Positions 1 through 7,305 of a stretch of DNA of 64,000 nucleotides are shown in pieces; the first letter of the stretch is position 1, and every line of letters begins with the position of its first letter. A program made the position numbers and the translations under genes. The notes beneath the pieces were generated by a model. It searched no databases. It was not told the DNA's origin and saw nothing but the letters and a program-made list of their open reading frames with translations. Source of the stretch: Leptospira adleri (lineage in GTDB: Bacteria; Spirochaetota; Leptospiria; Leptospirales; Leptospiraceae). The stretch lies in the NCBI RefSeq assembly GCF_002811985.1, contig NZ_NPDU01000010.1, forward strand, positions 29,404 through 93,403. Direction: 5' to 3'.

Positions 1-256
1 ATTTGGAGAGATCTTCAACGGCGCAAGAGCTGATGTCAAACTTGGTTCTTTTGTTTTTCACATAAGCGAGAGCGTTCGGGATCGGAGGGGCCGTTGTGAC
101 GGAGCAGCCTGCTGTTTGAGGAGATCCGGTCAATAAGGCCAACTGGATCAACTGTTGATCGATCTGATTCCCTTTCGGAGTCGTTTGAAGTTGAGAGCAA
201 CGTACGGTCGCAGTAAAAAATGCAATAATTATAATATTCTTAATAACTTGATACAT
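1..256 (-). CDS. putative lipoprotein, C-terminus cut by window edge
   Basis: An open frame reads leftwards from an ATG at 256 to the window edge without a stop, giving about 85 residues. The N-terminus (MYQVIKNIIIIAFFTATVRC) is a short charged start, a hydrophobic stretch and a cysteine at residue 20, so it looks like a signal peptide with a weak spirochaetal lipobox (TVRC). The rest is polar with Cys residues near 55 and 80 and no domain I recognise. The gene continues beyond the window, so its full length and family cannot be judged. It is separated from the next leftward gene by about 80 bp. Confidence 0.55.
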   Translation of the reverse strand, partial: MYQVIKNIIIIAFFTATVRCSQLQTTPKGNQIDQQLIQLALLTGSPQTAGCSVTTAPPIPNALAYVKNKRTKFDISSCAVEDLSK

Positions 257-338
257 GGTAATATCCTAAAATAAAGATGAAACTAATTTTGATCCTTAAC
301 GAGCGTAAAACCGGACGCTTTTGTCTCGGATCGTGGAA

Positions 339-794
339 TCAAAGGACGTTAGGGAATTCAGGGGGTTTGATCGGTTTTTGAAAATGTCCGCTCGCGAGTT
401 TTTCGACGGATGCTTTGGAAATCTCTGAAAACGAATCCACGACGATTCCGAATTGAAAGCTCGCAACAAAAAGATAATAGCAGTTGAGACCGATCTGAAA
501 AAAGAAAGAATCCGAATTTTTTTCCTTACAACCGCATCCGTGCGCCTCTCCCTTTTTAGCCGAATGACAATCCGGAAAATTCTTTTCCCGCGCGGATTCG
601 GAATTAAAATTGGAACTCGTCTTAGAATCAAAATAAACGTCTTCTTCGTCTTCGTGCTTTTGTATTTTAGAATCGTGATTGCATTTACAAAGCGAAGTCC
701 GCATTAAAAAACTTGGTGAAATTATTTTTTCTTTGGAGATTAGAATTTGGGGGAACATCGTCAGTATGATAATGATAGCGATCTGTTTTTTCAT
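339..794 (-). CDS. Cys/His-rich exported protein of unknown function
   Basis: The frame is open from 836, but MKKQIAIIIILTMFPQILIS starting at 794 is a clean signal peptide, so I take that start; the protein is then about 151 residues. After the signal come clustered cysteines and histidines (CKCNH near residue 36, CH near 76, then HGCGCKEK near 85), followed by a hydrophobic stretch and a C-terminal tail. Such clusters suggest metal binding or disulphides outside the cytoplasm, but I recognise no family. It is divergent from the PAS/FadL/cytochrome row, and the intergenic space carries two FNR-like boxes, so it may share redox control. A rival minus-strand frame at 296-631 overlaps it and looks less protein-like. 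Confidence 0.5.
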   Translation of the reverse strand: MKKQIAIIIILTMFPQILISKEKIISPSFLMRTSLCKCNHDSKIQKHEDEEDVYFDSKTSSNFNSESAREKNFPDCHSAKKGEAHGCGCKEKNSDSFFFQIGLNCYYLFVASFQFGIVVDSFSEISKASVEKLASGHFQKPIKPPEFPNVL

Positions 795-860
795 GCGGTT
801 TGGACGAAGTTCAAAATCTTTCCTTTCAAACCACACTAAGTCCTTTCTTACCGATTTTCA

Positions 861-874
861 TTGATCCGGGTCAA
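861..874. promoter_or_regulatory. FNR-like box (upstream copy)
   Basis: TTGAT-CCGG-GTCAA, one mismatch from the FNR consensus TTGAT-N4-ATCAA, inside an 18-bp imperfect palindrome at 859-876. It lies between the divergent Cys-rich gene (start 794) and the PAS gene (start 1007). Its centre is 43 bp from that of the second box at 904-917. Function is inferred from symmetry and position only. Confidence 0.4.
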
Positions 875-903
875 TGGACTTCCGTTCGGATGAAATTCTA
901 TCT

Positions 904-917
904 TTGATATAGATCAA
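904..917. promoter_or_regulatory. FNR box, exact consensus
   Basis: TTGAT-ATAG-ATCAA matches the classical FNR/Crp-family consensus TTGAT-N4-ATCAA in all ten defined positions. A possible -10 element (TATCTT, 938-943) would put the transcription start near 950 and the box centre near -40, the position of an activating class II site. The downstream row ends in a c-type cytochrome, which fits redox control. The box overlaps the more upstream ATG at 917, which argues that translation starts at 1007. Confidence 0.5.
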
Positions 918-1006
918 TGCCAAGAATCGGAAGAGGTGTTATCTTTATTGGAGAATCATCGAGAAAAGATCTGCATGACCTGATACAAGGCCGGCGGGAG
1001 GCGCAT

Positions 1007-1486
1007 ATGACTCGCTATACTCGTTATATCGATAACGAATTGGAAAAGGTTGAAGAACGATTATTGAGACGATTGCAGAGCAGCCAAAATAGAACAATCG
1101 ATTCCTTCGAAATCGAATGCAGTTTGGATTCTAACGGAAAAATTTTGGAGATGAGTTCTCAATCGCTGAGACTGCTTCAGTTCGCATCCTCTGAAATGAT
1201 CGGAATGAATCTCGAAGTCTTTATTTCGGAAACTGACATAGCGAAGTGGGGAAAAATTTTACTTCGGATATTGGATGAAGAATCGGTCATTCACACTGAA
1301 CTCAGTCACAATCTTAAATACGAAGGAATCACCATACTTCGATGGTCTTTTTTTATGAACGAAGACCGTGTGATCCATTGTAAAGCCAAGGATGAAACTG
1401 CATTCTTAAAAAACATATTAGACGCGCTTGTTCTATCGAAAGAGATCGATAAAATTCAAACGTTGCTGCGAAAAGTAAAATCCTAA
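1007..1486 (+). CDS. small PAS-domain protein
   Basis: About 159 residues. I choose the ATG at 1007 because GGGAGG sits 7-12 nt before it, while the in-frame ATG at 917 overlaps an FNR-type box and lacks a ribosome site. Residues about 1-35 form a charged helix (NELEKVEERLLRRL). A PAS-like fold follows from about 36 to 135: FEIECSLDSNGKILEMSSQS, then LLQFASSEMIGMNLEVFIS, the usual pattern of a PAS sensor that feels a ligand or redox state. There is no output domain, so it must act through a partner. It is first in a same-strand row with a FadL-like outer membrane protein and a cytochrome. No cofactor-binding residue can be assigned by eye. Confidence 0.6.
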   Translation: MTRYTRYIDNELEKVEERLLRRLQSSQNRTIDSFEIECSLDSNGKILEMSSQSLRLLQFASSEMIGMNLEVFISETDIAKWGKILLRILDEESVIHTELSHNLKYEGITILRWSFFMNEDRVIHCKAKDETAFLKNILDALVLSKEIDKIQTLLRKVKS

Positions 1487-1519
1487 GAATGGCGCAATCG
1501 TGACGCTAATTAAAGTTTA

Positions 1520-2944
1520 ATGATTTATGAAATTGTAATGAGTTTGATAGTTAGAATCAACATTAGAATCAAGCTCGAGTGGATTTTGATCCTATTTTTT
1601 CATCTATTCTTTGTGTCATCGGCAAACGGATTTCAAGGAATCATGCAGACGTCTTACGGCGCTCGACAGGCCGGGATGGGAGGCGCTTTTCAGGCGATCG
1701 GAGGTTCGGTTCTGGATTTGGAATCGAACCCTTCGCACTTGTCCCGTCTTCTGAATTCTAAACTGGAATTCGGAGGCGCCGCACATTTTGCACAAATTGA
1801 ATATTCGGATTCCTTTATGGACATACGTCCCGACTTGTCTTATTCGAATAGAATCACACAAAGACAGAGAGCGCTTCTGCCTTATATCGGATATATCTCC
1901 AGACTTTCGGACCGATTGGGAATTGGAATCGCACTCTATTCCCAGGGAGGAGGCGGAGCGAGATTTTCAAATATCACGAGGTTGGCTCCCGAAAAAAAGA
2001 ATCTGAACGAGACGCTAGGTTTGGAGATACCAATAGTGGGTTCGGAGAGAAAGATCCGAGAAGACATGGTCTTTAAGTTTATGGTTACGAAGATGACTTT
2101 CGGTTTCGGTTACAGATTCGACCGTCTTGCAATCGGCGCCGGCGCGGACTTAGTATATTCTTTTATGCAGATGGAGAGAACTTATCGGGATGAGACGCGA
2201 AGTTTAGAATTGCCCGGGAGTTTTCAGTATTCAAGCGACCCCTCCTATACCCTGGGAGGTAAATTAGGAATATCTTATGAACTAACGCAAAAGATACGGA
2301 TCGCTTATTCTTATACGTTAAAAAACGTATTGCACTTGGACGGAGAGATGAAGGTCGAAAGTCCGGATCCCGGCAATTTGGGGGCGACGCGGGTCTCTCG
2401 TTTTATGATTTGGCCGGATCGGCATATTTTCGGAATTTCTTATAGAACCGATGTTTGGCTTTTCGATTTCGACGTTAAGTTTGTTCCTTGGTCCGAAAGT
2501 TTTAGGACGAGCAAGTTCATTTTGGAACAATCTCTGATTCAAACTCCGGTGGGTGCCAATACAAACACGATGCAAATGAATTTCAGATGGAGAGACCAAT
2601 ATACGTTTGCGATTGGCGCGGAATACAACTGGAGTCGGATTCTAAGATTGAGAATTGGTTATAACTACGGCAAGTCTCCGGTGACGGATCAAGGTCTGAG
2701 TCCGATGTTGGGAAGTACGACGGAACACCATCTATCGGGTGGAATCGGATTCTATCGAAACGACTATGCGCTTCACGTCGCGCTGGAATACGGATTTCCG
2801 AAACGTATGAAAGGGGGAGCATCCTCGGATTGGAGTATTTCTCATTCCGTTTTTTCAGAGAACGACGTCTCGTTGCAGTCGTTTCAATTTGATAAGTCGG
2901 TAAGCGTTTTTAGTCTTTATTTCGGTTTTGAATTGAATACATAA
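1520..2944 (+). CDS. FadL/OmpP1-like outer membrane transport protein
   Basis: A 474-residue protein with an N-terminal signal segment (hydrophobic about residues 20-36, then SSANG) and a long run of alternating amphipathic strands typical of an outer membrane beta barrel. The mature N-terminus carries the FadL-family signature: a Gly-Ala-Arg-Gln-Ala-Gly-Met-Gly-Gly-Ala run followed by a segment ending NPSHLS (about 46-75), as in the plug region of hydrophobic-compound transporters. Length fits the family (about 420-500). It follows the PAS gene by 33 bp and precedes the cytochrome by 10 bp, so all three are probably cotranscribed. The substrate, perhaps a fatty acid or other hydrophobic molecule, is inferred only from the family. 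The true start is uncertain among several nearby Met codons. Confidence 0.75.
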   Translation: MIYEIVMSLIVRINIRIKLEWILILFFHLFFVSSANGFQGIMQTSYGARQAGMGGAFQAIGGSVLDLESNPSHLSRLLNSKLEFGGAAHFAQIEYSDSFMDIRPDLSYSNRITQRQRALLPYIGYISRLSDRLGIGIALYSQGGGGARFSNITRLAPEKKNLNETLGLEIPIVGSERKIREDMVFKFMVTKMTFGFGYRFDRLAIGAGADLVYSFMQMERTYRDETRSLELPGSFQYSSDPSYTLGGKLGISYELTQKIRIAYSYTLKNVLHLDGEMKVESPDPGNLGATRVSRFMIWPDRHIFGISYRTDVWLFDFDVKFVPWSESFRTSKFILEQSLIQTPVGANTNTMQMNFRWRDQYTFAIGAEYNWSRILRLRIGYNYGKSPVTDQGLSPMLGSTTEHHLSGGIGFYRNDYALHVALEYGFPKRMKGGASSDWSISHSVFSENDVSLQSFQFDKSVSVFSLYFGFELNT

Positions 2945-2954
2945 AGGTAGGATT

Positions 2955-3437
2955 ATGAATTTCAAAAACATTCCTTGGGGTATATTCTCGTTTATTTTAT
3001 GGATAGGAACTACCGGTTTGCTTCTTTTCTTTTTTGTAAAAGGAAACACAGAGGCTTCCAGGGACGGAAGAACCTCGATCCATCTAACGGAGGATGAAAA
3101 ACTTTTGGTGTTAGGCGAGATGAGAGGTCTACTCACTTCCTTAAACGGAATCATCGAAGGTTTATCCGAAGACGATTCCGAAAAGGCGGCACAAGCGGCG
3201 TCGAATTCCGGAATGGGTCTTGTCAAAAGCCTGGAGAATGAGGAAAAGGCAATTCTATTAAAGCTCCCTCTGGAATTCAAACGCCTCGGCTTTGGCACAC
3301 ACGAACAATTCGATAGAATCGCGGTTCAAATCCGCCAGAAGCAGGATCTTAAAGTCATACTGAAAGGAATGGACGATCTAACCAAAAAGTGCGTCGCTTG
3401 TCACACCGCGTACAAGATCGAACAGATCGACAAATAA
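2955..3437 (+). CDS. membrane-anchored c-type cytochrome-like protein
   Basis: A 160-residue protein with one N-terminal membrane segment (about 8-29) that would anchor it facing the periplasm. The body (about 40-140) is predicted helical and the C-terminus carries one CxxCH haem-binding motif (C146-V-A-C149-H150) just before the end. A C-terminal CxxCH on a helical bundle resembles cytochrome c-prime or c556 proteins, although these are usually about 130 residues and soluble. It is the last gene of the PAS/FadL row, behind FNR-type boxes, so a role in redox sensing or periplasmic electron transfer is plausible. AGGTAGG lies 5-11 nt before the ATG and supports the start. Confidence 0.65.
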   Translation: MNFKNIPWGIFSFILWIGTTGLLLFFFVKGNTEASRDGRTSIHLTEDEKLLVLGEMRGLLTSLNGIIEGLSEDDSEKAAQAASNSGMGLVKSLENEEKAILLKLPLEFKRLGFGTHEQFDRIAVQIRQKQDLKVILKGMDDLTKKCVACHTAYKIEQIDK

Positions 3438-3540
3438 GAACATTCAATCAATATAATATTCTTACCCGATATTCGAACGACTCAAAAAATTAAAGCCGAT
3501 CACCCCGCGATCGAAAGAAATCACGGGAGATTGGGCCGGT

Positions 3541-4251
3541 TTAGATAAACAAGTCGTCCGACTTTGTTTTTTTGGCCTCGCTAAATTTTAAAAGCGATAT
3601 GAAATGCGTCAGTATGATCACCGGGACTCCGAAGGCAGGTATGAGAACCAAGGGAAACGAAGCGATCGCGTTGGAAGGAACACTCTGAAAGATCAGTCTC
3701 TGCGGGCCTTCCGCAGAAAGAGTGCCTAACGTAACCGCTGCGGCGAAGTCCAAGAGTCCGATCAAATGAAAGAATCGGAAAACTTTCGGCGCAAAGGATT
3801 TTTTCCGGTTGACCGCCCATATAACGAACGGGGCCGATATCGCGACCAAACAATCTCCGAAAGCGGCGCTCATGGAAAAAATTCCGGGAAGTCTATTTTG
3901 AAAATAGTAGAACAAAAAGATCAACCCCACCAACCGCGCTATATGCATTTCGATAAGATTTTGCTGAGAGATCGATAGTAAGAATTTTTTGAGCCTAGGA
4001 ATTCGGTATATGGCGATCACGCTGAGAACAACCGGAATCATCACAGCCGCGCCGACAGGAATCGGAGAATGTTTCGCAGGCGTAAACACGTTGTTTGTCG
4101 CAAGAAGAATTACGACGCCGAACCAGGCGCTAAGAAAAAGATAGATCGAAAATGCGCCTTTCGCGTTCGATTTATAAAGATCTCTCGTAGCGAGAGCGAT
4201 TCCTAAAACCAGAGAAAATAGAATTAACGTTATTTCGATACCCAAGGACAT
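3541..4251 (-). CDS. polytopic membrane protein of unknown function
   Basis: A 236-residue very hydrophobic protein with about seven membrane segments (near 5-22, 33-52, 65-84, 105-122, 130-148, 160-178 and 195-222). There is no signal peptide or catalytic motif that I recognise. It diverges from the HxlR regulator at 4368, and a near-perfect inverted repeat lies between them, so it is the likely target of that regulator. HxlR regulators often sit beside oxidoreductases or small membrane proteins and respond to reactive compounds; applying that here is inference. A purine-rich GGAGG lies a few bases ahead of the start codon. Confidence 0.6.
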   Translation of the reverse strand: MSLGIEITLILFSLVLGIALATRDLYKSNAKGAFSIYLFLSAWFGVVILLATNNVFTPAKHSPIPVGAAVMIPVVLSVIAIYRIPRLKKFLLSISQQNLIEMHIARLVGLIFLFYYFQNRLPGIFSMSAAFGDCLVAISAPFVIWAVNRKKSFAPKVFRFFHLIGLLDFAAAVTLGTLSAEGPQRLIFQSVPSNAIASFPLVLIPAFGVPVIILTHFISLLKFSEAKKTKSDDLFI

Positions 4252-4290
4252 GTTTGCCTCCTTTATTGGAACGATTCAAAATTCGAAGTT

Positions 4291-4315
4291 AGTTACTATG
4301 TAAATAATAGTGACT
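4291..4315. promoter_or_regulatory. inverted repeat, candidate HxlR operator
   Basis: AGTTACTAT-N7-ATAGTGACT: 9-nt arms with one mismatch, in the 116-bp divergent space between the membrane protein (start 4251) and HxlR (start 4368). HxlR dimers bind such sites in their own divergent promoters, so this is the best operator candidate. Confidence 0.5.
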
Positions 4316-4367
4316 ATGTTAAAGAAAGTTATTTGACATTTTTTGTCAATCGAATAAATGATCCGTT

Positions 4368-4685
4368 ATGGAAAGATCGTATCAGCTGGATTGTCCGGTC
4401 GCGCGTACTTTGGATTTGATCGGGGAACGTTGGACTTTACTCATTTTGCGGGATTTTTTTATCAAGGCCGATGTACAGCGGTTCGGCGATTTGGAAACCT
4501 CCTTATCCGGAGTGACTCCGGCCGTCCTGTCGACCCGGCTCAAAGAATTGGAAAAGAATGGAATCATCGTTAGGCGATTGTATTCGGAACATCCTCCGAG
4601 GATGGAATATCGTTTGACCCCGCTCGGAAAATCCTTAGGCCCGGTCTTAAAAACGCTGAGAGAGTGGGGCTTAAAGCACACATAA
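4368..4685 (+). CDS. HxlR-family transcriptional regulator
   Basis: A 105-residue winged-helix protein with the full HxlR pattern: a Cys in the N-terminal CPVARTLDLIGERWTLLILR (C9), then RFGDLETSLSGVTPAVLSTRLKELEKNGII and the wing RMEYRLTPLGKSL. The conserved N-terminal cysteine is the residue that several HxlR members (for example HypR, YodB) use to sense disulphide or electrophile stress. It binds DNA as a dimer in the cytoplasm. It is divergent from a membrane protein and is the natural ligand for the inverted repeat at 4291-4315. An ATG 10 bp upstream (4358) is in another frame. Length is normal for the family. Confidence 0.85.
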   Translation: MERSYQLDCPVARTLDLIGERWTLLILRDFFIKADVQRFGDLETSLSGVTPAVLSTRLKELEKNGIIVRRLYSEHPPRMEYRLTPLGKSLGPVLKTLREWGLKHT

Positions 4686-4702
4686 CGTTAGCGAAAAAGA
4701 AA

Positions 4703-4729
4703 GGAAGCCGACTTGAACGGCCGACTTCC
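4703..4729 (-). terminator. intrinsic terminator of the GFA gene
   Basis: GGAAGCCG and CGACTTCC form 8-nt arms with one mismatch around an 11-nt loop. Read on the minus strand the hairpin is followed by a T-rich run (TTTCTTTTT), placing it 27 bp after the GFA gene. The HxlR gene converges on it from the other side. Confidence 0.55.
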
Positions 4730-4755
4730 CGGTTGATTCTTCTCCAAACACGATC

Positions 4756-5184
4756 CTATTCCGGAACGATCTGGCCTGATCCGCCGATCTCGGCCGGATA
4801 ATCTTTCAGCTTAGGAAGTCCGTCTTTGATTCGCATAACGTTTTCCGGATAATTTACGTGAACTGCGGGAGAGAACGGGTAGCTCGGAATTGTCGCGGCG
4901 TAAACATCCGTAAGACCGAACGTAGGATGAACCGTAAGCAGATGTCCGCCGCATTTGGTGCAAAATTGCCGATCACTCGCCGGAGTTTTCGTAAACTTTC
5001 CGACGAACTCGGCGCCTTTTGTAATCTTCACATTTTCCGGTTTCCAAAGAGTGAAAGCGTTAACCGGGGCGGCGGACCATGATCGGCAGGAACTGCAATG
5101 ACAATAACCCATCGCCTCGGGCGATCCACTTACTTCGATTTCAACGGAACCGCAAAAGCAGGCTCCGGAATATTTATCGGCCAT
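4756..5184 (-). CDS. GFA/Mss4-like zinc protein
   Basis: A 142-residue protein of the GFA family (named after glutathione-dependent formaldehyde-activating enzyme), built on a zinc-binding Mss4-like fold. Visible zinc ligands are CFC near residues 9-11, CHCSSC near 28-33 and the FCTKCGGHL pair near 74-80. Members bind zinc and are annotated as aldehyde or glutathione-adduct handling proteins, but few have a proven activity, so the substrate is unknown here. It diverges from a TetR regulator, and two perfect operator-like palindromes lie between them, so it is probably repressed by that TetR. A terminator-like hairpin follows its stop. Confidence 0.8.
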   Translation of the reverse strand: MADKYSGACFCGSVEIEVSGSPEAMGYCHCSSCRSWSAAPVNAFTLWKPENVKITKGAEFVGKFTKTPASDRQFCTKCGGHLLTVHPTFGLTDVYAATIPSYPFSPAVHVNYPENVMRIKDGLPKLKDYPAEIGGSGQIVPE

Positions 5185-5250
5185 AAAATTCTTCCTTTAT
5201 TAAATTGGGGTCGATGCTTGTTTCGATCATTATTGAGTTGCGTATCAAGC

Positions 5251-5275
5251 ATAAATAGACTAGTTGTCTATTTAT
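5251..5275. promoter_or_regulatory. TetR operator copy 1 (perfect inverted repeat)
   Basis: ATAAATAGAC-TAGTT-GTCTATTTAT: perfect 10-bp arms, 5-nt spacer, 66 bp ahead of the GFA gene. The core AAATAGAC-N5-GTCTATTT recurs at 5291-5311 and again at 20008-20028 ahead of ompL1. Confidence 0.7.
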
Positions 5276-5290
5276 GGCAAGAATTCTTTG

Positions 5291-5311
5291 AAATAGACGA
5301 TTAGTCTATTT
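5291..5311. promoter_or_regulatory. TetR operator copy 2 (perfect inverted repeat)
   Basis: AAATAGAC-GATTA-GTCTATTT: perfect 8-bp arms with a 5-nt spacer, ending 15 bp before the TetR start codon. The centre is 38 bp from that of copy 1. Position over the regulator's own promoter suggests autorepression. Confidence 0.7.
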
Positions 5312-5326
5312 AAAAATGAGGCGATT

Positions 5327-5920
5327 ATGAAAAAAAGACGTTATTCCAAGTCCGCGTATGAGGACATCCTAACGACTGCCGATGATCTTTTTTATAACAA
5401 GGGATATTCGGCTTCCAGTCTGGCGGAAATTCTCGCATCCTCCGGCTCTCACAAGGCCAGTTTCTATCTTCACTTTCCCACAAAATCCGACCTCGCGAAG
5501 GCCTACATTCGCCGGAGAACCGATCAGTTCCTTGAATCGATGCAGGTGTTGATGGATAAGAATCCCGACTATCGAAAATTCGTGAAAGCCTGGGTGCGCG
5601 CTCTAAAGGAACAAGCGATCGCTCAAGAATTGCAGGGCTGTTCGCTCGGTAATTTAAGAACGCAAGCGCTCATGGACGAGGAATTAGCGGAAGAGATTAA
5701 AATTCTCACCGAACGTTGGTTGGAAGCGGTCCGTCATTTTATCAAAAGAAATATTCAAGAAGGGACCATTCCCAAATCGATCGATTCCGAAATCGCCGCT
5801 AAGAGATTTTTAATTTCTTTTGAGGGAACCGTTCAAATGTTTCAATTGACAGGAGATCTCTGGTATCTTGAAAGATTGGAGACGGAATGGTTGGCCTCCG
5901 CCGGATTTGATAAGAATTGA
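5327..5920 (+). CDS. TetR/AcrR-family transcriptional regulator
   Basis: A 197-residue one-component regulator. The N-terminal helix-turn-helix is clear (about residues 10-56): YEDILTTADDLFYNKGYSAS, then LAEILASSGSHKASFYLHFP, the TetR recognition helix ending in the classical YxHF. The remaining helical domain (60-197) would bind an unknown ligand and dimerise; its C-terminal part resembles the TetR_C group found with the GFA and short-chain enzyme clusters. GAGG lies about 8 nt before the ATG. It diverges from the GFA gene, and the shared space holds two perfect palindromes; a third copy lies at ompL1. I infer that it represses itself, the GFA gene and ompL1. Confidence 0.85.
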   Translation: MKKRRYSKSAYEDILTTADDLFYNKGYSASSLAEILASSGSHKASFYLHFPTKSDLAKAYIRRRTDQFLESMQVLMDKNPDYRKFVKAWVRALKEQAIAQELQGCSLGNLRTQALMDEELAEEIKILTERWLEAVRHFIKRNIQEGTIPKSIDSEIAAKRFLISFEGTVQMFQLTGDLWYLERLETEWLASAGFDKN

Positions 5921-6054
5921 TCCTAAGCTCATCGAGCGGCGGTAAAATTTTCATAGTCCGAAAAAATCGGATCTGCTTGCAAATTCGAACAAAGGTCAAA
6001 TCGAAAAATTTTTAATTCCGAAATGGAAATAAAAAAGTACATTATAATATTCTG

Positions 6055-7017
6055 TTATTTTATGATCTCCGAAGAGGAAAGGGTTCCGTTTAGATATTGG
6101 AGAACTTGTGTGGACGCGATCTGTGCAAATTCTTCGAATACTTCCTCGACGGTCCATCCGATATGAGGAGTCAACAGTACGTTGTCAAGATTTCGAAGCG
6201 GCGAATTTTTATCGAGAGGTTCGGTTTCAAAGACGTCCAAACCTGCGCCCGCGATCGGACCTTTTTTGAGAATTGAAACTAGGGCCGTTTCATCTATGAT
6301 GGCGCCGCGAGAAGTATTGATTAAGACGGAACCCTTCTTAAACAACTCGAGTTTTTTGCGGGTCAATAATCCCGCCGATTCCGGAGACAAACGGAGATGA
6401 ACGCTTACGGCATCGCTCGTTTTCAAAAGTTCGTCGAGGGGAAGTCTCGGATAACCTACGTTAGACGCCTGTTCGTTTTTCGACCTTTCCCAAGCGACCA
6501 CATCCATCTGAAACGCCGATTTGGCGATTTCAGCGACCTTGGAACCGTGCCTTCCCAATCCTAAGATTCCTAATCTACGGTTGTTCAAGGTTCTGCCCAG
6601 CGATCTTGGCCATTCGCCTTTTCGCATTTCAATCTGCGCTTGGGGGATCAGATGAAACAAATTCAACATCATTGCGATCGTTAACTCCGGAACGGAAAGA
6701 ACGGGAGCTTTCGCCCTTCTTCCCAGCGCGATTTGAATTCCCCGTTCCGAAGCGGCTTTGAGGTCGATATGATAGGCGTGACCTCCGGTTTGCAGAATCA
6801 ATTTTAAATTCGGAAGCAGATCAAAAACTTTTGCGATGAGAGGCGTTCGTTCGCGGATCGCCATTAAGAACGTAACGTTTGCGATTTCTTTTTCCGGCAT
6901 TTCCTCCAAAGGTTTTGTTGCGTATTTGATAGTTACGTGATCCTCAATTTGATTCCATGCGGAAGAGGCGGCGATCCTTCCTTCCCAGTCATCCAATACT
7001 AACATCAAAGGTTTCAT
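6055..7017 (-). CDS. D-isomer-specific 2-hydroxyacid dehydrogenase
   Basis: A 320-residue NAD(P)-dependent oxidoreductase interconverting a 2-hydroxyacid and a 2-oxoacid. The Rossmann glycine motif is GLGRHG at 153-158, and the catalytic triad of the family is visible: Arg237 (NTSRGA), Glu266 (DVFETEP) and His285 (LLTPHIGW). The N-terminal part is the split catalytic domain. Length is normal (310-340). The substrate cannot be told; the family includes phosphoglycerate, glyoxylate, lactate and formate dehydrogenases, and this one is not close enough to any to name. It stands alone between a TetR gene and a LysR gene, both apparently separate units. Confidence 0.85.
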   Translation of the reverse strand: MKPLMLVLDDWEGRIAASSAWNQIEDHVTIKYATKPLEEMPEKEIANVTFLMAIRERTPLIAKVFDLLPNLKLILQTGGHAYHIDLKAASERGIQIALGRRAKAPVLSVPELTIAMMLNLFHLIPQAQIEMRKGEWPRSLGRTLNNRRLGILGLGRHGSKVAEIAKSAFQMDVVAWERSKNEQASNVGYPRLPLDELLKTSDAVSVHLRLSPESAGLLTRKKLELFKKGSVLINTSRGAIIDETALVSILKKGPIAGAGLDVFETEPLDKNSPLRNLDNVLLTPHIGWTVEEVFEEFAQIASTQVLQYLNGTLSSSEIIK

Positions 7018-7305
7018 ATCTTAAAGAATGTGCAAGTATCGGACGTGCACAAGTTCAAAAATGAAAATTTTTAAAAAACGAAAATCGAATCCCTTCGCCG
7101 TAATCAAATTAAGAATTCGTCTTGTTTCAACTAGAAACGTTTTTGTTTTTGAAACCGCGTAGTTCGAGAAGATTTATATAGAGTTCATTCCTTTTCGATT
7201 CTTTTTAGATCGTAATTTTCCGATCGGTATAAACGAAAATGTGAAGAATTAAGGGTTTCTAATGTTCCTGGAGGTTGGTTGTGAATGACTTTAGTGTCGC
7301 TTTGT

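Noticed and set aside
296..631. 111-codon minus-strand frame overlapping the Cys-rich protein
   Set aside because: Arg-rich shadow of the better frame at 339-794, which has a signal peptide.
917..1006. Earlier in-frame ATG for the PAS protein
   Set aside because: It overlaps an exact FNR box and lacks a ribosome site; the ATG at 1007 has GGGAGG ahead.
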